A program made the translations under genes and the position numbers. The notes below the pieces were generated by a model. That model saw only the letters and a list, made by a program, of their open reading frames with translations, had not been told where the DNA came from and made no database searches. Positions 10,882-22,370 of a DNA stretch of 64,000 nt are shown here, piece by piece. Origin of the DNA: Thalassia testudinum (lineage: Eukaryota > Streptophyta > Magnoliopsida > Alismatales > Hydrocharitaceae); NCBI GenBank assembly GCA_037157565.1, contig JAZHRO010000063.1:87944001-88008000 (forward strand), in the 5' to 3' direction. Numbering within the stretch: the stretch's first letter is position 1; every line of letters begins with the position of its first letter.

Positions 10882-13800
10882 AGAGGTTTTATCGCTATTT
10901 TTTAAGCTTGGTTGATTAATTAATCCTTTTGGATGATCACTGTACTTGGTTAATCATTCTTTTAACCCTAAAAAAATGCTAGTGTGAAAGATGAGTTCTA
11001 CCAATAAAGTTGGTTTGTTTTTCCCTTAAGAAGCCCAAGTTGTTTACATTATTCCACATTTGCTTCGCCCGTATATCAAGGTATTCTTATTATTGTTTTT
11101 TTTTTTGGCAACTAGCACTGGAGAGATTGAAGTGAAATTTATTTTGGAATTTTATTGTTGACATTATTCTGTGTGTAGTTTGGCAGTATTGGATGGATAT
11201 TTATTTTGATTTGCTTCTTGATGCTGATGTCATGTGAGAAATGATCTTTGATGTTTAAGAATTAGTTTAAGTAGATACATGCATCTCTCTTTCTATTCTA
11301 GTTAAATGGCAAGTTCTTTTTAGGAACTTTTTTAAATCTATTTTTTATTTGCTACTAAAGGTCTGGTTGACCTCTATGATTATTAAGTTTGTTTGTTTTT
11401 GTTTTTGTTTTCTTTTTTTGATAAACTGTAGGAGGAGAATGTTTTAGAAGTTATTTTTAAGGAGTTGTATGAGATTGTTGTGGTCATTGACAGGTATATG
11501 AATGCATCCCTACTTTGGATATTTTGTATATTGTCGCAGCATGGTGAGCTTTTTTTGAACATAAGTGATTGATTTGTAAGGATAAACAATAGTCATTCAG
11601 ACTCTGGGAGAGCTTAGGAAGTTGTTGTCATGTATCAAATGTTTGCTTTTTTTGTAGGGACACGTCTATATAATGACTCCTGAGAGGGAAAGAGAAATTA
11701 GGCAATCTATGGGATAATTCCTATCTCTATCTTCTTTGTTGATTATTGTTTGTCAAAGATATGTTCTTTTATTACACTGAACATGCAAGCAAATGTGGTG
11801 TTGAAACATTCTTTATTTCCTAATACTTTGTATCTTCTTTAATTTACAGTCACAAAGGAAGAACATTAGAGGTACTCCATCAATCCAAGGGTAGATCAAG
11901 AAGTTGGAGTCAGTCCAACACCAAGTTAAGTGCACCTTGATTTATTTCTACATCTCCTATAGTGAATTTTGAATCTAGTTTATGTTATCACCGTACTAGG
12001 TTTATGTTTAAATGAATGGACATGCTACAGGTAGTCCAATGCAAATTTTTTGAAATGGCATTATCATGAAATATAAATATTTATGTTGCCACCACGTATT
12101 TGCATGATTGAAATTAGGAGATAAATTGTAAATAGGCATATGGATCTTGCATGGTGTAAAATACTAGATGGGTATATAGATCTTAGGTTTGGGTCCATGT
12201 ATCCCAACCTATAAATTGTGTAACACATCCCCTCATCTCTTAGAGTTGTAATTGTGAGTGAAAAATAAAATCCTTTGACCTTACAAAGGGTTTACATAAG
12301 CATTATTTGAAACTAAACAAGAGTTTCATTCAAAAAAAAAAAAGTAGCACAGGAAAGAAATTAAACAAGAGTTTACATAACCACCCTTAACCTTACAAAG
12401 AAAATACCCCTTAAATTTTTAGGAAGGTTCCAATTTAATAGCCGGAATTAACTTAACAGTCCTCGACAATTTGGACTAGAGTGGTACTTCACAAGATTCT
12501 ATTCATGTAAGGATGCCTAAAAATAAGCTTGTCAATTCCCTTCTGTTTCTCTCCCCTCTTAAATCTAGAATCCCCCCATTTCTAATCCCCCCCTTTCTAA
12601 TACCCCCACTTGTTTCTGTTCATGTAAGAAAATCTTAACACCAAGTTCAATTTTACATTGCTGAAATTTGACTTTGACACAATCAAATTATCAATCAAGT
12701 CTGCTAGCTTGAACTTGGCCATGAATCGCCTCAAGAACCCAATTAACCTAAAGATGGCTACATCTCAAGACTATGGTGCACATACTTTAGGAAGCTTTCC
12801 CAGAAGCACAAACAACACCACAAACTACTTGGAAACAAATTGCTGCTATTGAACTTTCAAAGAGATTACAGGATTTTTGGGACATGAATGATGCAAATAA
12901 CCAAAAAGGTAACTGGATGAAAACATTAATTTCCTTCTTGGTTTTTTGTTTGGCAATGTCATTTACATTAACCTCAAGAAGGTTGAAAAGTCAGGCTAAT
13001 GATTGTTATTTTACAAATAAAATAATGAGCTATTCATACGAGTGTCATACTACAGTCCAACTGATTTCCTTAGAATATTGAAATGTTTCTCCTTACAGAG
13101 AGATTTTCCTTTATGAAACTGCATTACAATTCGATTCGATTCATCTACCTACTATATCTAAATTTTTAGTTTTTATCTATCATGTGCATTGTGTTCATGG
13201 TAGAGGAGAAAAGATATGAAGGTAACTTGGAAGATGGAGGTTCTATCATTCTAAACGAGGTTCAAATGTTTGTTTTAGTGAAACTATATGGCTTTTCTTG
13301 AGATGTCATGTTGATTGGATTAGTCTTGGTGTTTACAGAATGCTAGCTGGAGACGTGGTTCTGCATAAACTTGGGTATCTTAGGATAATCATGTAGTAGT
13401 CATTCTATGTTTTTTTTTTCTTTTTGGATGCTGTCTTGAGCATTACTAGGACCTTTTCAGGTAGGGGAGGATATGGTTATATCCATATTCAAAAATAGGT
13501 TGCATGAAGGCCTTCTCAACCTGATTCTCTAGACTCTTCTTTTTAACTTATCAATGTTGTGACATCTCGCAGAGGTATCACTTCCACAAAATCATATGAG
13601 GGGTTTGATATATCTACCTTCTTTATTTACAACTTAGGCTTTTTTTTCCTTTAATTTTCTCAGTTATACCTTATAAGTAATGAAGCAGGGAAAGGATACA
13701 ATGACATGCTGCTTGATGGGGGCTTTAATTGTGAAGCATTCAATTCAGTGTCTTTGATTGAGGTTGGCTTCTGCTTATACAAAAGAAAGGGGTTCAAAAA

Positions 13801-15829
13801 TTGTTTGCTAAAATCTAGCTGGAGATGTGGTTCTACATAAAACTTGGACTTGGCTTGACTATTTCTTACTTGATAGAGTATTTCATGTTCATTTGATAGT
13901 CGTGACGGTTATTAACTTTCTTCAACTATAATCATTTTTGATATTGATACCCATTAGTATCAATATATGGTCTATTTGCCTGTCCTTTGCCTGTCCATGA
14001 GCTTGCCCTTTTTGAAGCACCATCCAATTTCCCTTTGTCTTGGGAAAGCTTTCCTTCATGTCACTAGGTTGCAAATCCAATGATGTTTTGTAAAATTTGA
14101 TTTAGTAGAGGTATTACAGGATATTTTCTTGAGGCTTTATGGCTTTGGTGTTGTCTTATTTTGCAAAAGCTACACCATTTACAAGGGCAAAATGTTACAA
14201 TTCATAAATCGCATGATTTTTCAGGAGTGTTTGATATTACCGTAATATGTGGAAGGCATGTGATGTAGCATACAAATACATCAGTATGCCTTTAACTTTA
14301 ATCGCAAGTGTTTTATCTTCTGCTACTCCTTTTTTTTTTGTTAGTGACTTGTAGGTTTTATATGCAATATTTTTGTTTAACCATGGCTTAGCAGGTTGGG
14401 ATCCCAATCATGAGTTTAGGAGGGAGTGTAAAAGTCTAATTTCCATAACAAACTTGCTGCTTTGACATTTCAGAAAGTTAGGATATGCCAGTCTCCTTTT
14501 TACTGCAAAAGATCACATTTGGGTTGGAAGCATTGCTTTTGGTGGATTTATAGTGGTTTGATTTAAAAATAAAATTAGTCTTGAGACTTTTTTGGAGATT
14601 ATTTTTTTTATACTTCAGAGTTACTACCTTTAAACTTGAGGGGAAGAAAAATAGATAGTTGGAGGCAGTAATAAGATTTAGGCATTGATTTATGCTCTTG
14701 CTTAATATTCCTGGATGAAGTTGTGCACGAGAAAGTTCTTATTTCTTTTCTTTTTTAAGTGAGATTTTGAGGCTTTGCTTGGGTTGTCTTATTGATTGCA
14801 TTGTATTTGATGTCCTCTAGAGGACAATGAAGTCTAGTTGGAAGGTGTTTTTGTAGACGACTTTGACTTGACTAGCCATTTGAAGATAGCGTTATCATTT
14901 GGTTGCCATCCTATGATTGTTGGCATTAATCCATCTATTATCCATATTCATATCTGGTTATCAGAAACTTGCTTGACTTTGTGGATTTCAGGAGTTGCTG
15001 ACCTTAGCATGCTTGCTGTTGCATTTTGTGGTTACATATCAATGCAATGATTAATGGCTTCATTTCACTACCTTTTTAAGTAGTCTTCCAATTTTTAATT
15101 TAGGTTTTAGGCATATTCAGGATTTTTAAGTAGTCTTCCATGTCATATTTAGGATCTAGACATATTCAGGTTTTAGACTATTTAGTTTAAGTAGTAATCC
15201 ATGTCATATTTAAGATTTTTTTTTGATAGAAGTTGGATATTAAGTTTGAAGCTCTCCTTTTTTTAGGAATAAGCTACTGATTTTATATTTATGTATAAGC
15301 AAACTATAGCATCATCATTTTTTTCTAAGAGCTATAATATCATGTTTAATGATTTGCAGTTGTATCATACCTCAAGTTGATCAAGAACCTTTGTGAGCTG
15401 CTCAAGATCTCATAATTGAAGTACTTGATAACTAGCGAATGTTTAAAATAATTAGATACTTGTGTATAGAGAGAGATTGATGGATAATTGTGGCTCATGC
15501 CACTTATAGCACTTGTAGATAAATAATTTTCTTTTAGAATCATATGAAAAAATTATTCCATTGGATGTATATGTATGGTTCTTTGAATAATTCAATTTGT
15601 TATTTCAAAAGAATGTTATATCTTGTATATTTCTTTTTAATCGTGCTTAAATGAAGGTAAACATTGTTGTTAATGATAAGGTTAAATCTTAAATATATTA
15701 AGATATTATAGGATCATAAAATTGAATAGGATTTAATAGTGAAGATCTCAATATTTATATTGATAGATCTAGTGATAGATAGTCATGTTGGTATTGTGTT
15801 AAAAAGACAAATGGAGTTATTACTTATAG
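10882..15829. other. AT-rich DNA with a few exon-like pieces
   Basis: I find no complete gene. Plus-strand pieces with plausible splice sites are: 11432-11491 (GTAG acceptor, GACAG|GTATATG donor; reads EENVLEVIFKELYEIVVVID), about 11850-11930 (TTACAG acceptor; reads RYSINPRVDQEVGVSPTPS after a stop), and about 12800-12905 (reads WKQIAAIELSKRLQDFWDMN before a GGTAAC donor). They lack a shared open frame. I cannot assign a family and regard them as possible relic exons of one broken host gene. Confidence 0.3.
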
Positions 15830-16100
15830 TGACGATTTTACCACCATTTTTTATCCTACACCGACGAATAAAATCATTGTTGTTGCTGTTATCATAGAAA
15901 ATGGCTGGCTTTGAAAAATGTAACTGTCACTGTAGTTGTAGGTACAACACCGATGCTTTTTACAGTCGGTGTTGCCTACAGCAATGCCTCTTAAAAGAAC
16001 AGTTCAAATGACCGTTAGAATAGCATCTTTTGATCTAGAACAATGGTTATTTTTACCTACACCGACGGTTATTACCGTCGGTGTAGGTGCAGATTGTTGT
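15830..16100. repeat. CACTA-like inverted repeats with a 15-bp palindrome
   Basis: ACCTACACCGACGGT (16055-16069) and its exact reverse complement (16074-16088) flank a 4-bp loop TATT. Related strings CCTACACCGACG, GTCGGTGTTG and TAGGTACAACACCGA lie at 15870-15990. This pattern of short direct and inverted GACGGT repeats is typical of plant CACTA or similar DNA-transposon ends. Clear termini and target duplications were not found. Confidence 0.5.
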
Positions 16101-17924
16101 TGTGACCTTAAGGCCTAGGGATAGTATTTCAAACTAGTCTCTACAGGCAAGGCACAATGAGGCATCTTGACGGTAATTTCTTATCTAGAAATCTAGTTCT
16201 TTTTCATATGATTTTTCTTGGGATTAGCAAAACTTAAGTATGGAAATATTTAATAGGTCTAGTTTGGTAGGCTATAATTAAGCCTAAGTACATTATTACT
16301 AGGATAAGAATTCAATTTGAAGTATGTATTAAAGTGAGAAATTAGATAAGCTTGTAATTCGTCGTTCTTGTCTTTTTATTTAATTAATGTACTTTGCATG
16401 CATATGATTCATTAATTAATGTTCAATCATATCCTGGTATATTATTTATGTAGACATCTTTTCACAGGAATTGTTTGAGGATCAAATGTGAATGTCACCT
16501 GGATATTTTAAATTGACAAAAAAATAGAAAAAAAAAAGACAAGTGTTGAAGGAAGGAAATTAAGAGAGGATTTCCTAAATAGTTTGATTGGTCTTTTTCT
16601 TGCTTGAGAAGACGGCTCTTTCTCAAGCAACCAACGAAACACACGCCTCTCCATTACTCTCAATCGTCGAAGGCACATGCTCGGGCTCTCCCTCCCTCAG
16701 TCACTGGATAAAAAAAGAGAAAGAAATCCCTCCCCTGAAATTTCTCAAACCGCACCAGCCTTCGTTGATCTCTCTCTCTCTCTCTAAAAACACACATACA
16801 TGCAAAGATCGGGGCCCCATTTCTCGATCTCTCTCCTGTCCCATCGCTCTCTCCTCGTGAGACCGTGAACATCACCCACGTCGCCTCCTCCCCCACGCAT
16901 GGGGACGCCCGCCACCTCCCCCCACCCCCCCTCACCGGCTCCCTTTCTCTTCATACGTCCACGCTCATCCCAAACGGAGACCACCTACGTCCCCTGCATG
17001 CAAAGACCGAACGAACTCTTCTCCCACCTGCAAACAGAGCTCACGTCCCCTCTGAGCGCATGACTGGAAACGCACCCTCTCCGATCGGTGCACACCCACT
17101 TGCTCCTTCCTCCTCACTATCGCGGCCTCCAAGACGCATGCAAGCCACCACCGCACTCCATCCTGGATACTCTCTCCAACAACCACAACCACCACATCGT
17201 CGGTAGCCACCACCATGCTCTCCATGGCTACCACTACGTCACTGTGCCTCCACGTCTCATCCTTAACCATGACCCTCCTTCCTCTTACCATCGATAGCCA
17301 CAACTACGACTCCCCACTACGCACTTGACGTTCCCGTCACCAAGACACCGATCGTGCTCCTCCACATTGATCTCACTGTCATCGCCGCAATCGCACCATG
17401 ACTGTCTTTGACCGCGAATGGCTACTCTACACCGACCATGTTCTCCACCACGTTTCTCCACTCAACGACCTTGCTACCATGACTTCGCCTCGCCTCAACT
17501 CCATCCTCATCGCCTTCATTAGCATCCATGGTGATAGTGTGCATTCCTCGCACCACGTCTGCAACTGCGTGCTCACCATGACTACGTTTGGTTTTGATTT
17601 CTCTGTGCTCTCTTTGATTTTTGTAGTTCATTTATTTTTATTTCTCTTGCTATTTGAATTATTGTTTATCATCCTTATATTCAATTACTGAACCTATGTG
17701 CATTCTTGTCTCCCTGTGGAGAGGATATTTTTCCCTATGTGGTTTATTCAGTATGATGTATGTTTAAGTTGGTTAAACCAAATTTGTACATAATTGATTT
17801 TATTTGTTGATCTAGGATTTTTCCACTATGATTTACACTACGACGACACATTATTATCACTGTTATTATTATCACTACCATTATTATTATTACTAGCAAA
17901 AGAAAGTGAAAAATCCTCGTATTA
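16101..17924. other. CT-rich and LTR-like sequence, unassigned
   Basis: About 16600-17560 is CT/CA-rich with (CT)n near 16773 and many ACCACC strings, like the transcribed leader of a long LTR. From 17690 the text (TCTCCCTGTGGAGAGGATAT, then CACTACGACGACACA near 17848) resembles the end of a retrotransposon LTR, and an ATT-rich microsatellite follows at 17855-17900. It sits directly 5' of element D's truncated pol. It may be a degraded 5' LTR of D or of another element. It does not visibly match the DNA 3' of D, so I leave it unassigned. Confidence 0.35.
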
Positions 17925-19988
17925 GTGTTAAGCTGGGAGAAGGGTCATTTTATGGTTCAAGAAGGAATTGTACTAGGTCACATTGTATCAGAAAGAGAAA
18001 TCGAAGTAGATTGAGGCAAGGTTGATTTGCTTTCCAATCTTCCACCTCCTGGATTGGTTAAACATGTTAGATCATTCTTGGAACATAATGGATTTTACAG
18101 AAGGTTTATACACTATTTTCCTAAATGCTCTAGACCCTTGACTAACCTTCTATCTAAAGAGATCCTTTTTGAGTTCATTGATGAGTGCATCTAGGCTTAC
18201 TCAACCTCAAAGGATGTGGTGATTTGGGCCCCTATTTTACAAGCCCCTAATTGGTCCCAATCCTTCGAGATTATCTGTAATGCCTTAAACTTTGCTATAG
18301 GGTGGTCCTAGGATAGAAGAAAGACAAGAAACCCATGGTGATATATTATGCTCTCAAAATATTAGATGAAGTGCAAAGAAATTATACGACCACTAAATGG
18401 AGTTGCTAGAAGTTGTTTTTGAACTTGAAAAGTTTAGACCATATTTGCTTGGATCTTACGCGATAATATATACTGACCACTGTGCCTCTCGGCATTTGTT
18501 GTCTAAGAAAGATGTGAAACCTAGGTTGATTAGATGGATTATGTTATTACAAGAATTTCACCTTGAAATAAGTGATAATGCTAGAGCACAAAATGTGGTA
18601 GCGGACCATCGTTCTTGACTTGATCTAGACCACATTGGACCTACACTACCCATGCAAGATCATTTTCATGATGAACACTTAATGGTCATAGATAATAAGA
18701 GTCTTCCATGGTATGCTAATTTAGTTAATTACTTAGTTGCAGAAAAAATTCCAAGTGATTGGACTAGACAACGAAAAGGTAAATTCCTTTCTGAAGTTAA
18801 ATATTACATCTGGGATGTCCCTTTATTATTTTGACCCTGTGCTAATTAGATAAATAGAAGTTGTATCCCTAAGTTTGAAATTCCAAGTGTGCTTTTTTTT
18901 TGTCATGATCAACCCTGTAGAGGCCATTTTTCTACAAGAAAACAACTGCAAAGGTCTTGTAGTCTGGATTTTATTGGCCAACACTTTATAAAGATGCAAA
19001 CAACTATGCTAAGAGTTGCATTAAATGCAAAACCTCAGGGCATATGACCAGAAGGCACATGATGCCATATAATCCAATCTTGATTGTAGAAATCTTGATG
19101 TTTGGGGAATATATTTTGTGGATCTATTCCCACCATCAAATGGCTTTCGGTACATTTTAGTCAAAGTTGATTATGTTTCTAAGTGGATTGAAACTGTTCC
19201 TACTCGAAATAATGATCATAAGGCCATTATTGATTTTGTAAGGAAGAACATATTTACGTTATTTGGAATACCTAAGTCCTTAATAAGTAATGGTGGTAGT
19301 CATTTTACTAATGCCTAATTTTGGAATCTATAAAGAAAAATGGGGTGAACTATAGGATTGCTACACCTTATCACCTCCAAACAAATGGACAAATTGAGGT
19401 CACCAATAAGCAGATTAAACATATATTACAAAACACTATGTGACTAGATTTAAAGGATTGGTCCACCAGATTGGAAGATGCACTTTGGGCTTATCGGACT
19501 GCCTAGAAAACTCCCATAGGAATGTCGCTATAGCTATATAGATTAGTTTATGGGAAACCTTGTCATCTCCCAATTGAATTGGAGCATCGAGCTTATTTGG
19601 TAGCCAAGAAATGCATTTATAATATGGATTTGGTTGGTGATCATAGGAAGCTCCAATTAATTGAGCTCAAAGAAATTTGGTGTAAGGCTTATTAAAATTC
19701 GAGGATTTCAAAGAAAAATTTAAAGACTTTTACAATAAGCATATCCTTAGAAAAACCTTTGACCCTAATCAAAGAGTTTGGTTATTTAATATTAGGTTAA
19801 AACTATTTTCGAACAAGATAAGATGAAAATGGACAAGCCCATATATAGTAGTCAAACCTTTCTCCAATAGAGTTGTAGAAATTGGTAATAGAAAAACTCA
19901 GTAGACCTTTACTATGAATGGACAAAAACTTAAACCTTAGGTAGCCTAGATGCCCCTCAAAGACACCATAACCCTCCTTGAGGGTTAA
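17925..19988 (+). pseudogene. Element D: truncated Athila pol (end of RT, RNase H, integrase)
   Basis: The stretch begins inside reverse transcriptase, downstream of the catalytic FMDD, at the conserved LSWEK-HFMVQEGIVLGHIV block. It then runs through RNase H and integrase. The RNase H part keeps a YTDH motif. Integrase pieces at 19118-19318 read [18 protein letters not shown] and end near the second catalytic Asp. The frame closes with the same Leu-Glu-Gly-stop ending as element B's pol. Gag, protease and most of RT are missing, and many stops and small indels break the frame, so this is an old non-functional copy. It is clearly related to B and A but more decayed. Confidence 0.85.
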
Positions 19989-20014
19989 CTAACTAAATTG
20001 CCTCTAGCTGTACA

Positions 20015-20047
20015 TGTAAAATTCAGTGCTTATTAAGTGGCAACCCA
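20015..20047 (+). other. Conserved post-integrase motif (element D copy)
   Basis: TGTAAAATTCAGTGCTTATT then AAGTGGCAACCCA, 27 bp after the pol stop. It matches the motif after the integrase stop in B (27793-27829) and A (60361-60393), with substitutions. Confidence 0.6.
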
Positions 20048-20165
20048 ACAAATTAAGTTTGTATTTATTTTGATTGATTCAAGTCTATAGATGATCAGGC
20101 CGTAATTGATCAAAACTCTTGATTAGTCAGGTGATATCTATTTCTAGTCTTACATTTGTTGCATG

Positions 20166-20202
20166 CATTGAGGGCATTGCATGAAATAGGCATGGGAGGG
20201 GG
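20166..20202 (+). other. Internal polypurine tract (element D)
   Basis: CATTGAGGGCATTGC, then GGCATGGGAGGGGG at 20189-20202, about 200 bp past the pol stop. It is the equivalent of the internal purine tracts in A (60628), B (27690) and C (45201). It is not followed by a recognisable LTR start. Confidence 0.6.
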
Positions 20203-21457
20203 TAAATAATTATTATCAAGTGATTTTGTCTCTGAATTTTTGTATTTTTCTTTGTTGAAAAATATTTTTGAAAAATAGAAACAGAGAGAAAATTTTTTCA
20301 GAGTTTTTATAGTTTGAGATAAGAAAAAGATTGAAAAATTTTTGATTTTGAGGACTTACTGATCTTAGGAAATATACAAAGTTATCCCGCTTCGACTCTT
20401 CAAGTCACTTTCTAACTTAATTTGCTCACGTATTTAGTAAAATGTGGACTTGTTTCCCGAGTCTTTGATGAGAATTGAGGAAAGCCAAAAGTATTAAGTT
20501 GAAAAGACTGATAAATACGTGACATATCTTCCCACCCTCCGGTTTGAAGGGTCTTTGAGTTTGAAGCAATCTTCACCTGCACCATGCACTAACTCATGTT
20601 TTGGGGACTTCTGTTGAAACCTTAAGAGTTAATAAGGTTTAGTGTAAGGGTCAATTGATCCTTGCAAGTATGGTTGACATTTGCACTAGGTATATGATTG
20701 CACAACAATCATGATCCCTAAATTTTTTGAATTAGATAAAACATGTATATCATGCATTTGCATCTCATGTACATTCTTAACCTATTTCCCTCATTTTATG
20801 AACCTCTTGGTGACATTATCATTTCATGTGAAAAGGTCCATAGGAATGGAGCAATATTCTTACTAAAATGAAGAATTGCAATAAGAGACTCAGAAGAATA
20901 TTTCCAACATTCCCACATCCATATAGACAAAGAGAGAGAAAGCTGCACAATACAGACTGAAGGAAGGAAGATAGATGCATGGTCCCAATCAGACAAGACC
21001 ATGCAAACCTTGACAAGAGCATGTAAATTATGTCCAAGCCATGCAACCCATGCAAACCCTATTCACGTCCAACCTTAGCACACATCCATGCATTCATAGT
21101 AACACATGCACACACCTTTGCGCACTCACAATTTATACACAAACCTATGTGTACACAATACTATTCACATACACTTATACACATGGACACATATATTGTG
21201 CACAATTAAATACCACACACTCCACACAATTGCATTAATTTAGTCCCATTAGAATGTGGGCCTAGGAGTAGTTAATGTATTTTATTTTCTCTATTTATTT
21301 TCTAGGCCCACACACTCCCACACTAGCCCACACAACACAAGCCCAACACACACTCTTAATCACCTAAACACTCATTAAACCCTACTCATTTTCCACGCGA
21401 ACAAAAGAACTACCTAAACCCCCCACTAACCACCTTAGCCACCCACTGCTAGGCACC
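20203..21457. other. 3' non-coding DNA of element D and degraded LTR-like sequence
   Basis: AT-rich with poly-A and poly-T runs to about 20400, then CA-rich from about 21040 (many CACACA/CACTCC strings). I see no env-like frame. The 3' LTR start of D could not be placed. The sequence resumes after the E2 insertion at 24147. Confidence 0.4.
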
Positions 21458-21478
21458 CTTATTGTAACGAGCGTGTGC

Positions 21479-22370
21479 CCCAGACGCCTTTTAAGACGTC
21501 TGGGAGGTGGCCTAGACGTCGTACCAGACGTCTGGGATCACATCCAGACGTCTGACCAGACGTCCGGGATAGTTTACAGACGTCTGGCGAACAGTTATGC
21601 TCGCACGGGATATTCGTCTGCGCGCCTGTGCGCGCAGACCTGCGATTCTGCCCTCTTTCTCTACGGCTGCAGGCGGCTGCGACCGCCTTCTCTCTCCTCT
21701 CCGCGCGGCGTTAAAAGGGGGGCGCGCCTCCCCTCCCGTCTCCACCATCTTCCTCCTTCTTCTCCTGCCTGTGCGCGAGAGCGAGCGGACGCGAGGGCGC
21801 AGCGGCAGCCGCAGTGAGCGCGGAGGAGCTGCGGCGTGCGAGGGCGGGGCTCTGCCGTGAGGGCGAGCTCGCCAGGAGCGGCTTGGCTGGCCGGCGGAGG
21901 GCGCAGGGGGCGCGGAGCGTCGCGGAGAGGGACCTGTGCGGGCTGAGCAGCAGACGCGCGAGGTGCGACGCGGGCGGCGTCGCGAGCGGAGGCCGAGCAG
22001 GGTTCTGATTCTGGAAAAATTTCCAGAATCAGACGTCTGGATTGATATCCAGACGGCAAGGTCGACGTCTGTGAGATCATACAGACGTCTGAAAGGTGAG
22101 TTTCCGCTTTCTTCTTCCTTCTTGTCGACTGACCGTACTGAGGGAGGGGGGTTGGCTGTGCGCAGGTTTTCTGATTCGTCATCCTTTGCGAATCAGACGT
22201 CTGGAAGTTGTACCAGACGGCGGGAGTGACCTCCAGACGTCCGGAGGGACCATCGGACGTCTGGGATCTAGGCAGACGTCCCCGCAGACTTCTGGACGTT
22301 CGGGGAACCAAGCTAAACAGGTAATTCTCTGATCCACCGTTTAAGACGTCTGGAAGGAGTTCCAGACATC
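21479..22370. repeat. AGACGTCTGG palindrome clusters in E2
   Basis: Eight exact AGACGTCTG strings and at least as many one-base variants lie in three groups: 21479-21592, 22028-22095 and 22194-22370. In the first group the motifs alternate at about 12- and 20-bp spacing. The group positions match those in E1, so the arrays are a conserved part of the family's U3 and leader. Confidence 0.85.
21710..21720 (+). promoter_or_regulatory. TATA-like element of E2 LTR
   Basis: GTTAAAAGGGG is followed by a CT-rich leader. It aligns with CTTAAACCCC in E1. Confidence 0.35.

Noticed and set aside
16588..17303. Several short frames in the CT-rich region before element D
   Set aside because: Overlapping frames on both strands with low-complexity composition; more like an LTR leader than genes.
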